From the NCBI GenBank assembly GCA_038049695.1, contig CP142456.1, positions 66,925,922 through 66,989,921 on the forward strand: 64,000 nt of DNA, in the 5' to 3' direction. The notes under the pieces were generated by a model. That model worked only from the letters and a program-made list of their open reading frames with translations. It had not been told where the DNA came from and did not search any database. This DNA comes from Cinnamomum chago. Taxonomy: Eukaryota; Streptophyta; Magnoliopsida; Laurales; Lauraceae. Each line of letters begins with the position of its first letter. The first letter of the stretch is position 1. This document shows, one piece after another, positions 21,077 through 30,994 of the stretch. The translations under genes were made by a program, and so were the position numbers.

Positions 21077-22176
21077 ACTGCGAAAACAGAGCCTGGGTTC
21101 TGTTTCTGCACTAAAATGGAGCCATTCCATTTCCAAACTTGTTGAACCTAATGGACAGTCCAAGCAATGATAAAAACAATCAAACTACAATGCACAAAAC
21201 TAACTAATCAGGTCATTAACCTCTAAATCCATCCCATTAAGTTAATAAACCAAATTATCATGTTTTGCAACCTCTAAGGTATCAATTGAGCAATTAACAT
21301 CTAAAACGTGATTTTCTCATACAAATCAAGGAAAACAAGCCTATCAAGCATAAATATAACTATGTACTTACCTTGAGTGATGTGCTAGACTAAAATCAAG
21401 AAAAACTTGGAGAAGACAAACTCTTAGAAACTCCAATGGGATAAAAAAACTCTCCAAACCCAAATCACTCCTACAAATGCATGTCAAGGGTTGAGGTGAG
21501 TCTCCCTAATCCATTTCTAACTAATAATGAAGGTGTTGAGATGGTTTACAAGTTTAGGAGCTTACCTTTGAATGGGTTGTGGGTGAAAAGCTTAGAAAAT
21601 GATATATTCGGAGTCTCGGAAGCTTGAGGAAGAAGATAAGCGGATTGGATGTCGTCGCCGGAGTTCCGGTGCTCGTCGGAGGTGAAGGAGAAATGAATGG
21701 AAGAGAAGAAGAGAAAAAAGGAGGTTGCTGCTCCTGTGTTGTTGTTGAAATGAAATGGAAGAGAGAAAGAAAGGTGGATTTTGACCTAATATAAGTAATT
21801 GGGTCTTGGGAATGGGCCTTGGGCATTGGGTTGGGCTTGGGTCAAGTTCCGAGTCGGTCCAAGTCTATAATCGATGATTTTCGGGCCTCTTCGACGCGTC
21901 TAATCGAAACACGATAGAAGACTAAAGTTCATGAAACGACGAAACCTACCCGATGCACCCAAAGTCACAAAACTCATAACCTCATAAATTCCCTGAAAAC
22001 TTACCCCATTAACAAAACAACCTTCTATCCTACCCAAACGCACTCCGAATCGTGCGAGACTTCGCACACGAGATTCGACGTCAAACCCGACTACTTAGAC
22101 TCTAAACACTCTTGCTAACTAATCACACAATTAATTATAAATAATAGAAGATTATGGGACGGGATGTTACATCCTG

Positions 22177-23997
22177 AAGGAACTAAAGGTTGGTTATTCC
22201 ATAGTCCTAGAGAGCAGAAAGTGTTGGTAAGCACCAATGCGGTTTTTCTGGAAGAAGATTATATGATTGACTGGAAATCTCTAAAAAATGTAATCTTGGA
22301 AGACTGGAAATCTCTAGAAAATGTAATCTTGGAAGAGATTCAAGAACAATCAATTCTAAATCCGACTGAACTTGAGAAAGAACATCCCTTACCTGAACCA
22401 GTAGTTACATCAGTGCCTCGTCGTAGTGGGAGGAGTGTCAGACCCCCTGATAGGTTCTCGTTCTTGGGAGAGTCTTACGAGGCAATCCCGAAAGAACAGG
22501 AACAAGATCTTTGTAACTATGATGAAGCAATCAATAACATAGATTCGAGACGTTGGCAAGATGCTATGAAAGCTAAGATGGAGCCTATGTACTCCAATCA
22601 GGTCTAGACACTTGTGGACTTTCCTGCCAATATTAAACATATTGGGTGCAAGTGGGTCTACAAGAAGAAAAGAAGACCAGATGGTAAAGTGGAGACCTTT
22701 AAGGCCAGGTTTGTTGTGAAAGGGTATACTTAGAAAAAGGGCATCGATTGTGAGGAAACCTTCTCGCCGATAGCCATGCTCAAGTCCATCAGGATACTCT
22801 TATCCATTACCGCTCATCTCGATTACAAGATTTGGCAAATGGATGTCAAGACGACATTTCTCAACAGTCATCTTGAGGAAGACATCTATATGGTGCAACC
22901 AGATGATTTTATAGCTAAAAACCAAAAGCAAAAAATTTGCAAGCTGTAGAAGTCCATTTATGGACTGAAGCAGGCATCCCGAAGTTGGAACATCCGTTTT
23001 GACCAGGCAATTAAGTCATATGGTTTTTGTCAAAATCCGGATGAGTAATGTGTGTATATGAAAAGTGAAGGTGACAGGGTAGTTTTTCTGGTTTTATATG
23101 TCGACGACATCCTTCTTCTCTGGAAAAACATAGGAATGTTGTCAATAGTGAAAGTTTGGTTGACTTGTCCCAAACTGCATACATAGATAAAGTACCGGTA
23201 CGGTTTGCTATGCAAGACTCTAAGAAGGGTATTACACCTTTAAGGCATGGAGTGCACCTTTCCAAGGATCAATGTCCTAAAAACTTGAGGAAAAGAAGCA
23301 TATGAGGTCGATACCATACGCTTCGGCTATTGGTAGCCTCATGTATGTTATGCTATGTACTAGACCGGATATATGTCATGAAGTGGGGCTGGTCAGCAGA
23401 TATCAATCTAATCCACGACTTGAACATTGGATTGCTATAAAATGTATTCTCAAATACTTGAGAAGGACTAGAGATTACATGTTGAACTATAGCAGTGATG
23501 AACTGATTACAGTCGGATACACGGATTCTGACTTTATGTCAGATAAGGATTCCAGAAAATCCACCTCTGGTTATGTGTTTATGCTTGGTGGCGGAGCTAT
23601 CAGCTGGAGGAGTATAAAACAAGAATGTACCGCTGATTCCACCTCGGAGACTGAATATGTAGCGGTTTGTAAAGCAGCTAAGGAAGCAGTATGGCTAAAG
23701 AGATTCCTTATGGAACTTAGGGTGATACCTTTGGCAGGACAGCCGCTCACAATTTACTGTGACAACAGTGGGGCAGTCGCTCAATCCAAAGAGCCCAGAA
23801 GTTATAAAAGCCAAAAGCATGTACAGCGGAAGTATCATTTAGTCAGAGAGATTGTGCAGATATGTGCTATTGCTATTACCAAGATAGCATCTACGGACAA
23901 TCTAACAAATCCTTTTACTAAGCCTTTGACTACCAAAGTCTTTGAACAGTATGTAGACAGGATGGGCATGAGATGCAACCCTGACTGGCATTGAGCC
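22177..23997 (+). pseudogene. Copia element 2 integrase tail, reverse transcriptase and RNase H
   Basis: Resumes after the insertion with EGTKGWLFHSPREQKVLVS. Nonsense changes lie at about 22605 (V*TL), 22732 (T*KKG), 22948 and 23047. RT blocks are visible: WVYKKKRRPDGKVE, WQMDVKTTFLNSHLEED, IYGLKQASRSW and the catalytic LYVDDILL near 23095. Then about 80-100 bp are deleted. The text resumes at YIDKVPVRFAMQDSKKG. A long open RNase H frame runs 23302-23997 with SIPYASAIGSLMY, GYTDSDFMSDKDSRKSTSGY, SETEYVAVCKAAKEAVW, YCDNSGAVAQSKEP and the usual C-terminal VDRMGMR. RNase H looks intact; RT does not. Confidence 0.9.
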
Positions 23998-24009
23998 CAA
24001 GTGGGAGAT

Positions 24010-25677
24010 TGTTAAATTGTATGGACTCAATCCATCAGATGATGTAATAAAGTGATTAATTTCTTTATTCATCAATAAAACCATTTTTTACTTTCATGAG
24101 ATGAATGGTATTTTATTACTTAATACACATGACCAATACATATGACATAATGGTTCATGAGTTGAACCGGATCCCATCAGTATATTAGATGTAATATGTG
24201 TATGGATGAGATCCATATACGGGAGACATGTGTCACAAATCCTATACTTAAATATCTTCACAACCAGTGATGAGACTGTGCATCTCATCTGATAAGGTTG
24301 CAGCATTTTGATCATTATGAGATAATGTGATTTGTCTCGATCATCAGAATGTAAGATTATGAATCATGGTGCTAGTACATTGAATGTATTGAAAGACCAT
24401 GAGAAGCACCTTATGGGATGCTGTCTCAAGTTTAAGGTCTGCTCTCATAATTCCCTACCAATAGGCTCTCAATCTTGAGACATTGATGAACTCAAGTTTT
24501 TATCTATTCATTTGCTTTGAATCACCAATGAGTGAGGCCAACTGTAGGTCAATACCTCAGTGTCTTGGGTACGTGGTAGTAGGACTGTGAGAACATTGAA
24601 TGGTCAATATGGAATCTATATATATTGTCCCCTTGTGCTAATTAATGGATTTGTCATTAGTAAATACGCACCCATCTCGATTAAAAGTTAATTGGATGGT
24701 ACTGATGATCACTGTGATTAATTGGGGCTCAAGGATAATAAGATGTGGATCTAAGATTGGAAGAGACAGATTTATTCTAATTAATCTATGGATATTGATA
24801 GATGGGCCTACTTGTGGTAATCGGGAAGTTTAGGGTCTTCTTTGTAATTTATTTCTAAGACTGGAGTGCAATTGCATTTATATAGTGATGTTATTTGCAA
24901 TTAACTGTGGGCCCGGATTGCACATGAGATGTGGGGTCGCGGTGTCCCAGTTGGAGACAACTTTCTATGGAATCCCTAGTGGTCCCCACGCTAGCCCAAG
25001 ATATTAGAAAGATATTAATCCTACTTGAACTCTAAAATGAAGGAATTAGAAAGTTACTATTTCTATTTGAAGTATGACTTCTAATTGTGGTAATAGTAAA
25101 CTACTAATTGTTATAGAAATGAGACTTCTATAGTAATTAGAAAATGAGAAAGTTACCAATTAATAATGGGAGTAGGACTTCTATTTTAAAAGAGGAGGCT
25201 TTTAGTGTTATAAAAGGGGAACCATCCCCTCTTGGACGCCCAACATAGAGAGCCCTCCTCATTGTGCAAGTGTTGCACAATTCTCTCTCATCTCTCTTCT
25301 AGTTTCTTGGAGCTTCTAGTTGGGTTTTCTCTTGAAGTTTCCACCAATCTTCTTGAGAAAATATATTTAATAGTGGGTCATAGCGTGAAAGACAATTAGG
25401 TCTTGGAGATCCTAATTAGCTATAAAGAAAGAGTTTCTTCTACTAGCAAGTCTTTTTCTCCATTAGAGCACTACCGAGCTTCAAATGTATAATCTACTTC
25501 TCTATTTATTGTGGATTATTTGGTTGCATGGAGTTGCTGATTTCTATCTTCTAGATAGGTTTTATTGCTGTACATGATTGATTAGACGGATGGATTGCAT
25601 CCTGGATATGGTTTATAGTCTTATGGGTACTTAATTCCTAAGTCAAATGGGTCAAAAGTTTTGAAAATCTGTCCACA
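24010..25677 (+). mobile_element. 3' LTR of Copia element 2
   Basis: Begins TGTTAAATTG directly after the purine tract that follows the RNase H stop. It includes a TATA box at 25209-25216 and a plausible U5. The 3' border is not certain because the 5' LTR is missing. The best-looking end is ACA at 25675-25677, giving a 1.67-kb LTR. Confidence 0.65.
25209..25216 (+). promoter_or_regulatory. TATA box in the 3' LTR of Copia element 2
   Basis: TATAAAAG followed by GGGAACCATCCCC, a strong TATA match well placed within the LTR. In a 3' LTR it could read outwards into the CACTA region, antisense to its genes. Confidence 0.6.
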
Positions 25678-25679
25678 AG

Positions 25680-26302
25680 GCCCACCTACTTCCAACATCT
25701 TGCCAATAAAAGCACAGTTTTAGAGCTATCCCATCTACCTACTATTTGAAATAGCCACCAATAAAATAAAATAAAAGCGCCACCTTCCATCATCTTCTTC
25801 CAAGTCCATACCTTCTTAGATGGCTCCAAATGAAACTCTTCATTTTCCTCTTCTTCTTCTAACTGCCATAGCTTTGTAGATGGCTCCACATGCATAGCTT
25901 GAGAAGGAAAATATTCAAAGTGGGTCTGATTCCTCCTGAACTTTTTGCATACAAGAAGTACTCGGCATTAGTTAAATCTCCTAAAAAAGGTGCAACTGAA
26001 ACATTTGAAAAAGAAACATGAGAAATAAACAGACACATGAAGAGGAAAAAGCAGTCTATTATTCCACATACATAATCACGACAGAATAACCCAAGATAGA
26101 AAGAGAAACAAAGCAAGAGATGTTTGGTCAATGAGGATGGAACCTCAAAATCCTCATGCATTTAAAGTCTAAATATATTGCCAACTTAAAATTTTGCATA
26201 TTCACTATACCCCATAGTTCTTCATCTGCCCACATCGAGCAAAATATATTGCCAGCTTAAAATTTTGGGAGAGTATATATGACAATTTAAAAATGTAAAT
26301 AC
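25680..26302 (-). other. Non-coding with a short acidic open frame containing an internal duplication
   Basis: A minus-strand frame (about 25960-25690) reads HVEPSTKLWQLEEEEENEEF then HLEPSKKVWTW, encoded by a 54-bp tandem duplication in which GTAGATGGCTCCACATG and TTAGATGGCTCCAAATG alternate. I do not recognise the source. It may be another captured exon or chance. Confidence 0.35.
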
Positions 26303-26413
26303 CTGAGAAATATAGAAAATACGTTCTGATGCAATTTCGAGCAGTGCACCTGGGTAGTTGACTGGGCCCTTCAATAAAATCCTCAAAGCCAACGGGTGGT
26401 ACAGTTTGCAAAT
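26303..26413 (-). pseudogene. Captured exon of cysteinyl-tRNA synthetase (YHPLALR block)
   Basis: 111-bp minus-strand exon with AG before 26413 and GT after 26303, 37 codons in phase 0. It reads ICKLYHPLALRILLKGPVN then YPGALLEIASERIFYISQ. This matches the class I cysteine-tRNA ligase segment with YHPLALR...NY...LE.AS...FYIYQ, which follows the KMSKS region. A few residues are lost between RILL and the PVNY motif. On its own it has no function; no other CysRS catalytic exons (HIGH or KMSKS) were seen nearby. Confidence 0.75.
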
Positions 26414-27732
26414 CTACAACACAGCTAATATGTCAAGGTAAACTTTAATTGTGCAAGAGAATTTCAAAATTCAAAATTAGAGTGCAAGTGGGCCAATGAG
26501 TATATCATGGTTACAGTGGTTTCATAACAATATGGGGGTAAATTGGGGCCCAAGCAGGTAGTAGATCAAGTTGAGTTGGGCGGCGATGCAGAATAACCAA
26601 CTTCAGTTACTTACACTTGTTATAAGAGAACTTTATTTGCATTCTTGGATCTCTGATCTAATGTTAATATTTACAACACTAAATGGAAGAGAGGAGAAAA
26701 CATGAGATGCCCATGTGTTGTGAGCAAGTGAGCCAATGGGCACCACTATGTGTTGTGCACTGGATGTGTACTCGATCATCCTTCAATATAGAATAAGAGA
26801 GGATCTAGTCTGCCCTTCCTCTGAGACGATGCCCATGTGTGGCTCTTAGGTGTTGTGATGGTCCGGGCCGATTTATGATGGGCCTACCCAAACCTTGAAG
26901 TCCTTCGCTATTTGTTTTGGATCAGGTCAGTTGAGTCAGAGTCTGACTTACCCCTACCCAGTATGTTAAATTCTTCTTGAATCTTCAAGCTAAGCTAAGC
27001 TAGATCAATATTTGACTTGAATCCAATCCATGTTGGAACCCAAGCCCACATATATACACAAGGTGTAAAGGGACCTAATGTTTGGGTCATTGCAGACCTT
27101 ATCCAACCATGTAACTGGATTTATTAGAATATTGCCATCATGTTTACAGCGGCGGTCAACATTCGCATTGACAAGATCTGTAGAAATCAACCGTACATCG
27201 TGATTGGCATGTGTTCTTTCAAGTTGGCTTTATAAAATGGTTCACAAATTGAAATCTAGGCCGGAAAACTTGTAAACCACATCCCCTTATGTGTGCATAG
27301 TCAGGTGAGCGAAATGCAAGCTACATGTGGGCAGCTGCAATTCTGTTTCTCCGAAAACAAGTAACATGTAATTCTACTTGCATAAAATTGGTCAGAGCAA
27401 AGAAGAAAAAAGAAGTATTTAGTGAATTACAAAAAAGAAAGAAATAAGTATGACATTAGTGTAGCTTAAGCAATCCAAATGCAGCAGTCATTTACAAGTA
27501 AACCAAGTAACCTACAATCAATCAGTTCATGAAGATCTAAACAGTCCATAGCCTGTTCCATTATCATGCATATGTGTGGTCCATTGAACCACTGACCTTT
27601 GGGCCAGGTGAGCCCTCTCCAATAAACTTCTGTTGGAAATTTATAAGTGAAAAATAAAAAATCAATACATGAGATGCCATCATAAATACTACATTTATTT
27701 ATTTTATTTTATTTTTTGAAAATGAAACATAC
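26414..27732. other. Intron-like or intergenic DNA between captured exons
   Basis: About 1.3 kb without recognisable exons. A minus-strand open frame at 27005-27190 (DLVNANVDRRCKHDGN) is not recognised. The text at about 26860-26950 (GTGATGGTCCGGGCCG...) resembles repeat DNA. If the flanking exons are spliced together, this would be the intron. Confidence 0.4.
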
Positions 27733-27839
27733 CTATCACAGAGGGCTGTATGAATTGTAGGGATGAGATCATTCATGAAACTCAACAACTGGTGCCTACC
27801 AGCACTTGCCATCACTTCGCTCAGACCAATACATACACC
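27733..27839 (-). pseudogene. Captured exon of GCN1 (ILITYHIA-like translational activator)
   Basis: 107-bp minus-strand exon bordered by AG (27841-27840) and GT (27732-27731). It reads GVCIGLSEVMASAGRHQLLS and then FMNDLIPTIHTALCD. This matches a highly conserved HEAT-repeat segment of plant GCN1, where GVCIGL.EVMASAG..QLLSFM..LIPTIRTALCD is typical. GCN1 is a protein of over 2,500 residues that acts with GCN2 in sensing uncharged tRNA. Only this exon is present. It lies between the two CysRS exons on the same strand. Confidence 0.75.
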
Positions 27840-28048
27840 CTGTGATCAATTGGAAATGTGAAAATGGAGAATACATAAATAAACAGAACTTCCAAGGATA
27901 TTTTAATCCAAGAAAATACCACCATACGAGATTAGTATGAACGTAAATTCAAGAAACCCAAGCGCCATCTACTGCTGCTAAGCTCAAAATGGATAAAAAC
28001 TGCATATAGTTCACATTCAATTAACCTAAATAAGATGCAAAATGGTAC

Positions 28049-28210
28049 CTGTGTTATCATATCAATAATCTGACTCATGTGATCAAAAACACGTGGCTCA
28101 CTGGTAGGAGGTAAGCACTGAATAGAAGCAATATCATCATGAAATTCATCACAAAACCGGCCACTCAAATGTATTGGATCCTCGCCCAATTCATTTGCTC
28201 TTCGAATTAT
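28049..28210 (-). pseudogene. Captured exon of cysteinyl-tRNA synthetase (IIRRANELGEDP block)
   Basis: 162-bp minus-strand exon, 54 codons, phase 0 on both sides, with AG (28212-28211) and GT (28048-28047). It reads IIRRANELGEDPIHLSGRFC, then DEFHDDIASIQCLPPTSEPR and a tail ending MSQIIDMITQ. This is the cysteine-tRNA ligase segment following the FTDVDDKI motif, where IIKRANE.GED, CLPP..EPR.S.H and QIIDMI are conserved. The reading frame is undamaged. Upstream sequence contains no HIGH-motif exon. Confidence 0.85.
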
Positions 28211-28660
28211 CTGCGATACCCAAGAAATTAGCAGCCAAGACCAAATTGGATATAAAATGCCGTTTGAATGGAAGTATGTAAAAAACTAATAATGAAATTA
28301 AAAATTCTTGTGGCATTGCAGCTAAAAAGAATAAAAAGTGTGCAAAGAATTTATTGGAAAAAAGGAAAGAAACAAACAAAAAAATACAAACAGAATAGGT
28401 ATCCAGTTCCTACAAGTTACTCTACCCTCGAACGAAGTGCTCATGCCGGTTTCGAGTGCCATATTCCATTCCGAGGTATTGCAAATGCTACATTTTTAGT
28501 GTTCATAAATTTCGACTAGTTATTATGTTAAAATTTTAAGAGAATAATCTACCAACCAAAGGGTCGCATCATGATCTCCAGTAACTGTGCCATCATCAGC
28601 AGAAATGGTCCCTCTCGTGATGTCGAAATAGCTGGTCGGGGATCTATCCCTGCCGCAGCT
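28211..28660. other. Spacer between TNPA-like gene and captured exons
   Basis: AT-rich spacer with poly-A stretches around 28310-28390 on the plus strand. No recognisable exon. It separates the end of the CACTA TNPA-like gene from the first captured exon. Confidence 0.5.
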
Positions 28661-28665
28661 GCCAA

Positions 28666-30823
28666 CTATTGAACGAGGGCCTCAAGTGCACGTGTCCTCC
28701 TGTCCTGCTCAGCCTGCCCCCTGTCCTGCTCAGCTAGCTGCTCTCGCAAGGCGACCACCTCAGGATCTGGTGCCCGAGGCTGTGTGAAAGATGAAGGGGT
28801 CCTCGTGTATATCCCATACCCTTTTAAGTATCCCAACCTCTTCCCAAGCACATCAACGACAATCTGTTCCTCAATCATCGAAGTTGTGACAGAGGGTTGC
28901 GATTCCTCCTCAGTCTGCTGCACCAAGGCCTCCTGCCATTTAAATCAATAAGGGATTTAGAATGCTTTTATGGCATTATTGATCATAATTGATTTTTTTA
29001 GCAAACTTACATGTCTCTGCTGAGCCACCTCATTTACCCACTCATTACTTTTTTGTCTGTAGTGAGTGTCGTGGAAGAACTGAGTAATAGGCGACGCTTG
29101 ACGGGCATTCTGTGCCGTCTGTCATTTGAAATAGCTTTGTTTTAGATATGAACCTAGCTACATATTGATAAATTAATAAGCTTAATCAAGTTTCTTCATA
29201 TGAAAATAATTAGTACCATCAGAGACATCCTCGATGCAAATGACCTGGAGCCACTAGTATGATTATATGGCAGCTTGGCTCGACTCTCTTGAGCTTTTTT
29301 CGACTTCGCCTACATTGAAAAACAATAATACAGTAGCAGTCATTTATAAAAACACTACTAATATAATTACGTTGGAATATAATTAATTGTTGTAGATAAC
29401 ATTCCAAAGTTACCTTCCAAGCTGGTGCTTCCCAGCACTGCAAGACCATCAACTGCCAGTCAGCTGGATCACAACCCTCTACCGGGTGGTCTTAGGGTCA
29501 GGGAACCCCTTGCTCCAACAACTCAAGATAGTGACTATGCAGCTCGTACTCCCAACTCCTATACAAAACCCCGCATTTGCGGTCAATCTTCGCCCTAAGC
29601 TGCATGTTGCCCTCGTAGTCCCCGATATCAAAATTTTGTTGCAATTAGGGGAGAGCCATATAAAGAATAGTAATAACAAAATATAATCAAATTTTGTAAC
29701 GCATAGCACAACTATAATCAATTTGGTTGATATTTCTCGTTTCAGTTTACCTGAACTACAATAATGACGGCAAGCTTAATCCCACTGTCAAGCTTCTTCC
29801 AGCCATGAGGCCTGACTGGGGCAACCTCTCTAATGGCTAACCCAAGATGGTTAACTAGTGATGGGGCATGTTCCCCTTCTGGCCTATGACTAGAGATGGG
29901 GATCGGGACTGTGATGTTATGAACCAGCTGTGTCCTCAGCTTTGTCACATTCTTCCCTCACATAACACCCCTTACACGGCTCAGAACCTCCGAGACTGGG
30001 GCGATGCTGTTAAGATGAAAGTGCTAAATGAGTTAGTGGACACAAATCATTAAATTGAGGTGAACCATTCTGAATTTTAAAAGGTCATAATTTTCTCACT
30101 ATGCTACTCCCGACTGTATGAGGACTCGTCGGAGGCTGGGACGGCTGAGGCTAAGTTGGCGAGGGTTGTGTGGTCGGAGGCTGAATCAGCAGAGCCTGGG
30201 GGGGTGCCAAATCAGGGGTTCTCCCTGATCCTCCAGATTGTGTAACTAGAAAAGCAGCCGGCGGAGGCTGTGTCAAGGCCTCAGGTGGGCTCTCCACACG
30301 AGCTAACCTGAGTGCAACTGCGATCCTCCAAGCACATTTCACCCTCTTATCCCAAGGCATCTCTGCAATCTGGTTTAAAGCAAAGCGACAAGGAAAATAA
30401 ATAATTATTAGAAAAAATCAATAATATTAGTAAAGTGAATGTCAGCATTTTACATTAAATGGAAATGGAAATCATTTTAGCATGAGTGTCACCATCAAAA
30501 CTAATATTTTCAAGTACACGTCATAGACATTCACAGAAAGATTACCCCATCCGATTGAGACCAAGATGTCTCGTCATCTACATCATCATCTTCAAGGGGA
30601 ATGTAGTTTTCATCCTTATCATTCTCACTAACATTCCTCTTTCCCTCCTCGTTTGTCCCTTAGCCGGATCAAATATAGTACGTGCAGTCGGCGGGAGCCC
30701 TAGAGATGCAAGTTTTTCTACATTCTGCTTAATTGTCTTTTTTCTCTTTAATAAATGATTGGATGCTTGCACTTGACGGGACAACTCTCCTGGTTTGACC
30801 CATTTTTTCCCTCCGTTTGGCAT
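28666..30823 (-). pseudogene. CACTA second gene, TNPA/Ptta-En-Spm-like (Transposase_24 type)
   Basis: Minus-strand multi-exon gene remnant. It starts MPNGGKKWVKPGELSRQVQ at 30823, then a lysine-rich block, then proline-rich text at 30360-30151 (ALTQPPPAAFLVTQSGGSG). Fragments at about 29450-29000 resemble the DNA-binding/transposase-24 core (SQARQ..ITQFFHDTHYRQK near 29060). The last part, 28926-28666, reads VDVLGKRLGYLKGYG followed by a coiled-coil stretch EVVALREQLAEQDRGQAEQD. This architecture is that of the second ORF of plant CACTA elements, which encodes the subterminal-repeat-binding protein. The frame is interrupted by introns or lesions I cannot fully resolve. Confidence 0.65.
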
Positions 30824-30994
30824 CTTTTGCAACTATGATATATAAAAATAAGAATAAAATGTGAAATGTAGAAATGCCTTATCCATATATGAACAAATCA
30901 GAAGAGAAAATGATATTGAAGACAATGTCATTATCTAAGACAAGATCTTTATTAATTTACTTAATCGTTACATGTGCAAAACCTGAAACAAACA

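Larger units (their letters stand above)
19314..22171. mobile_element. TG...CA insertion with 5-bp TSD, probable large solo LTR
   Basis: 2,858-bp segment starting TGTCACGCCCCC and ending GGGATGTTACA, flanked by the direct repeat TCCTG (19309-19313 and 22172-22176). Removing it with one TCCTG copy restores the Copia reading frame exactly (GYP|EGTKGW). A TGT...ACA segment with a 5-bp TSD and no internal coding, primer site or second LTR fits a solo LTR, most likely of a large gypsy element. An intact short non-autonomous element (LARD/TRIM-like) is the alternative. It contains a 63-bp tandem repeat and an array of GGTCGACC words. Confidence 0.75.
17262..25677 (+). mobile_element. Copia element 2 (5'-truncated, with 3' LTR, split by an inserted LTR)
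   Basis: Gag, protease, integrase, reverse transcriptase and RNase H lie in Copia order, followed by a purine-rich tract (AGTGGGAGAT) and a 3' LTR starting TGTTAAATTG at 24010. The 5' LTR and the natural gag start are missing. A 2.86-kb insertion (19314-22171) interrupts the integrase C-terminal region. Numerous stops and frameshifts make it non-autonomous. The end coordinate depends on the uncertain LTR 3' border. Confidence 0.85.
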
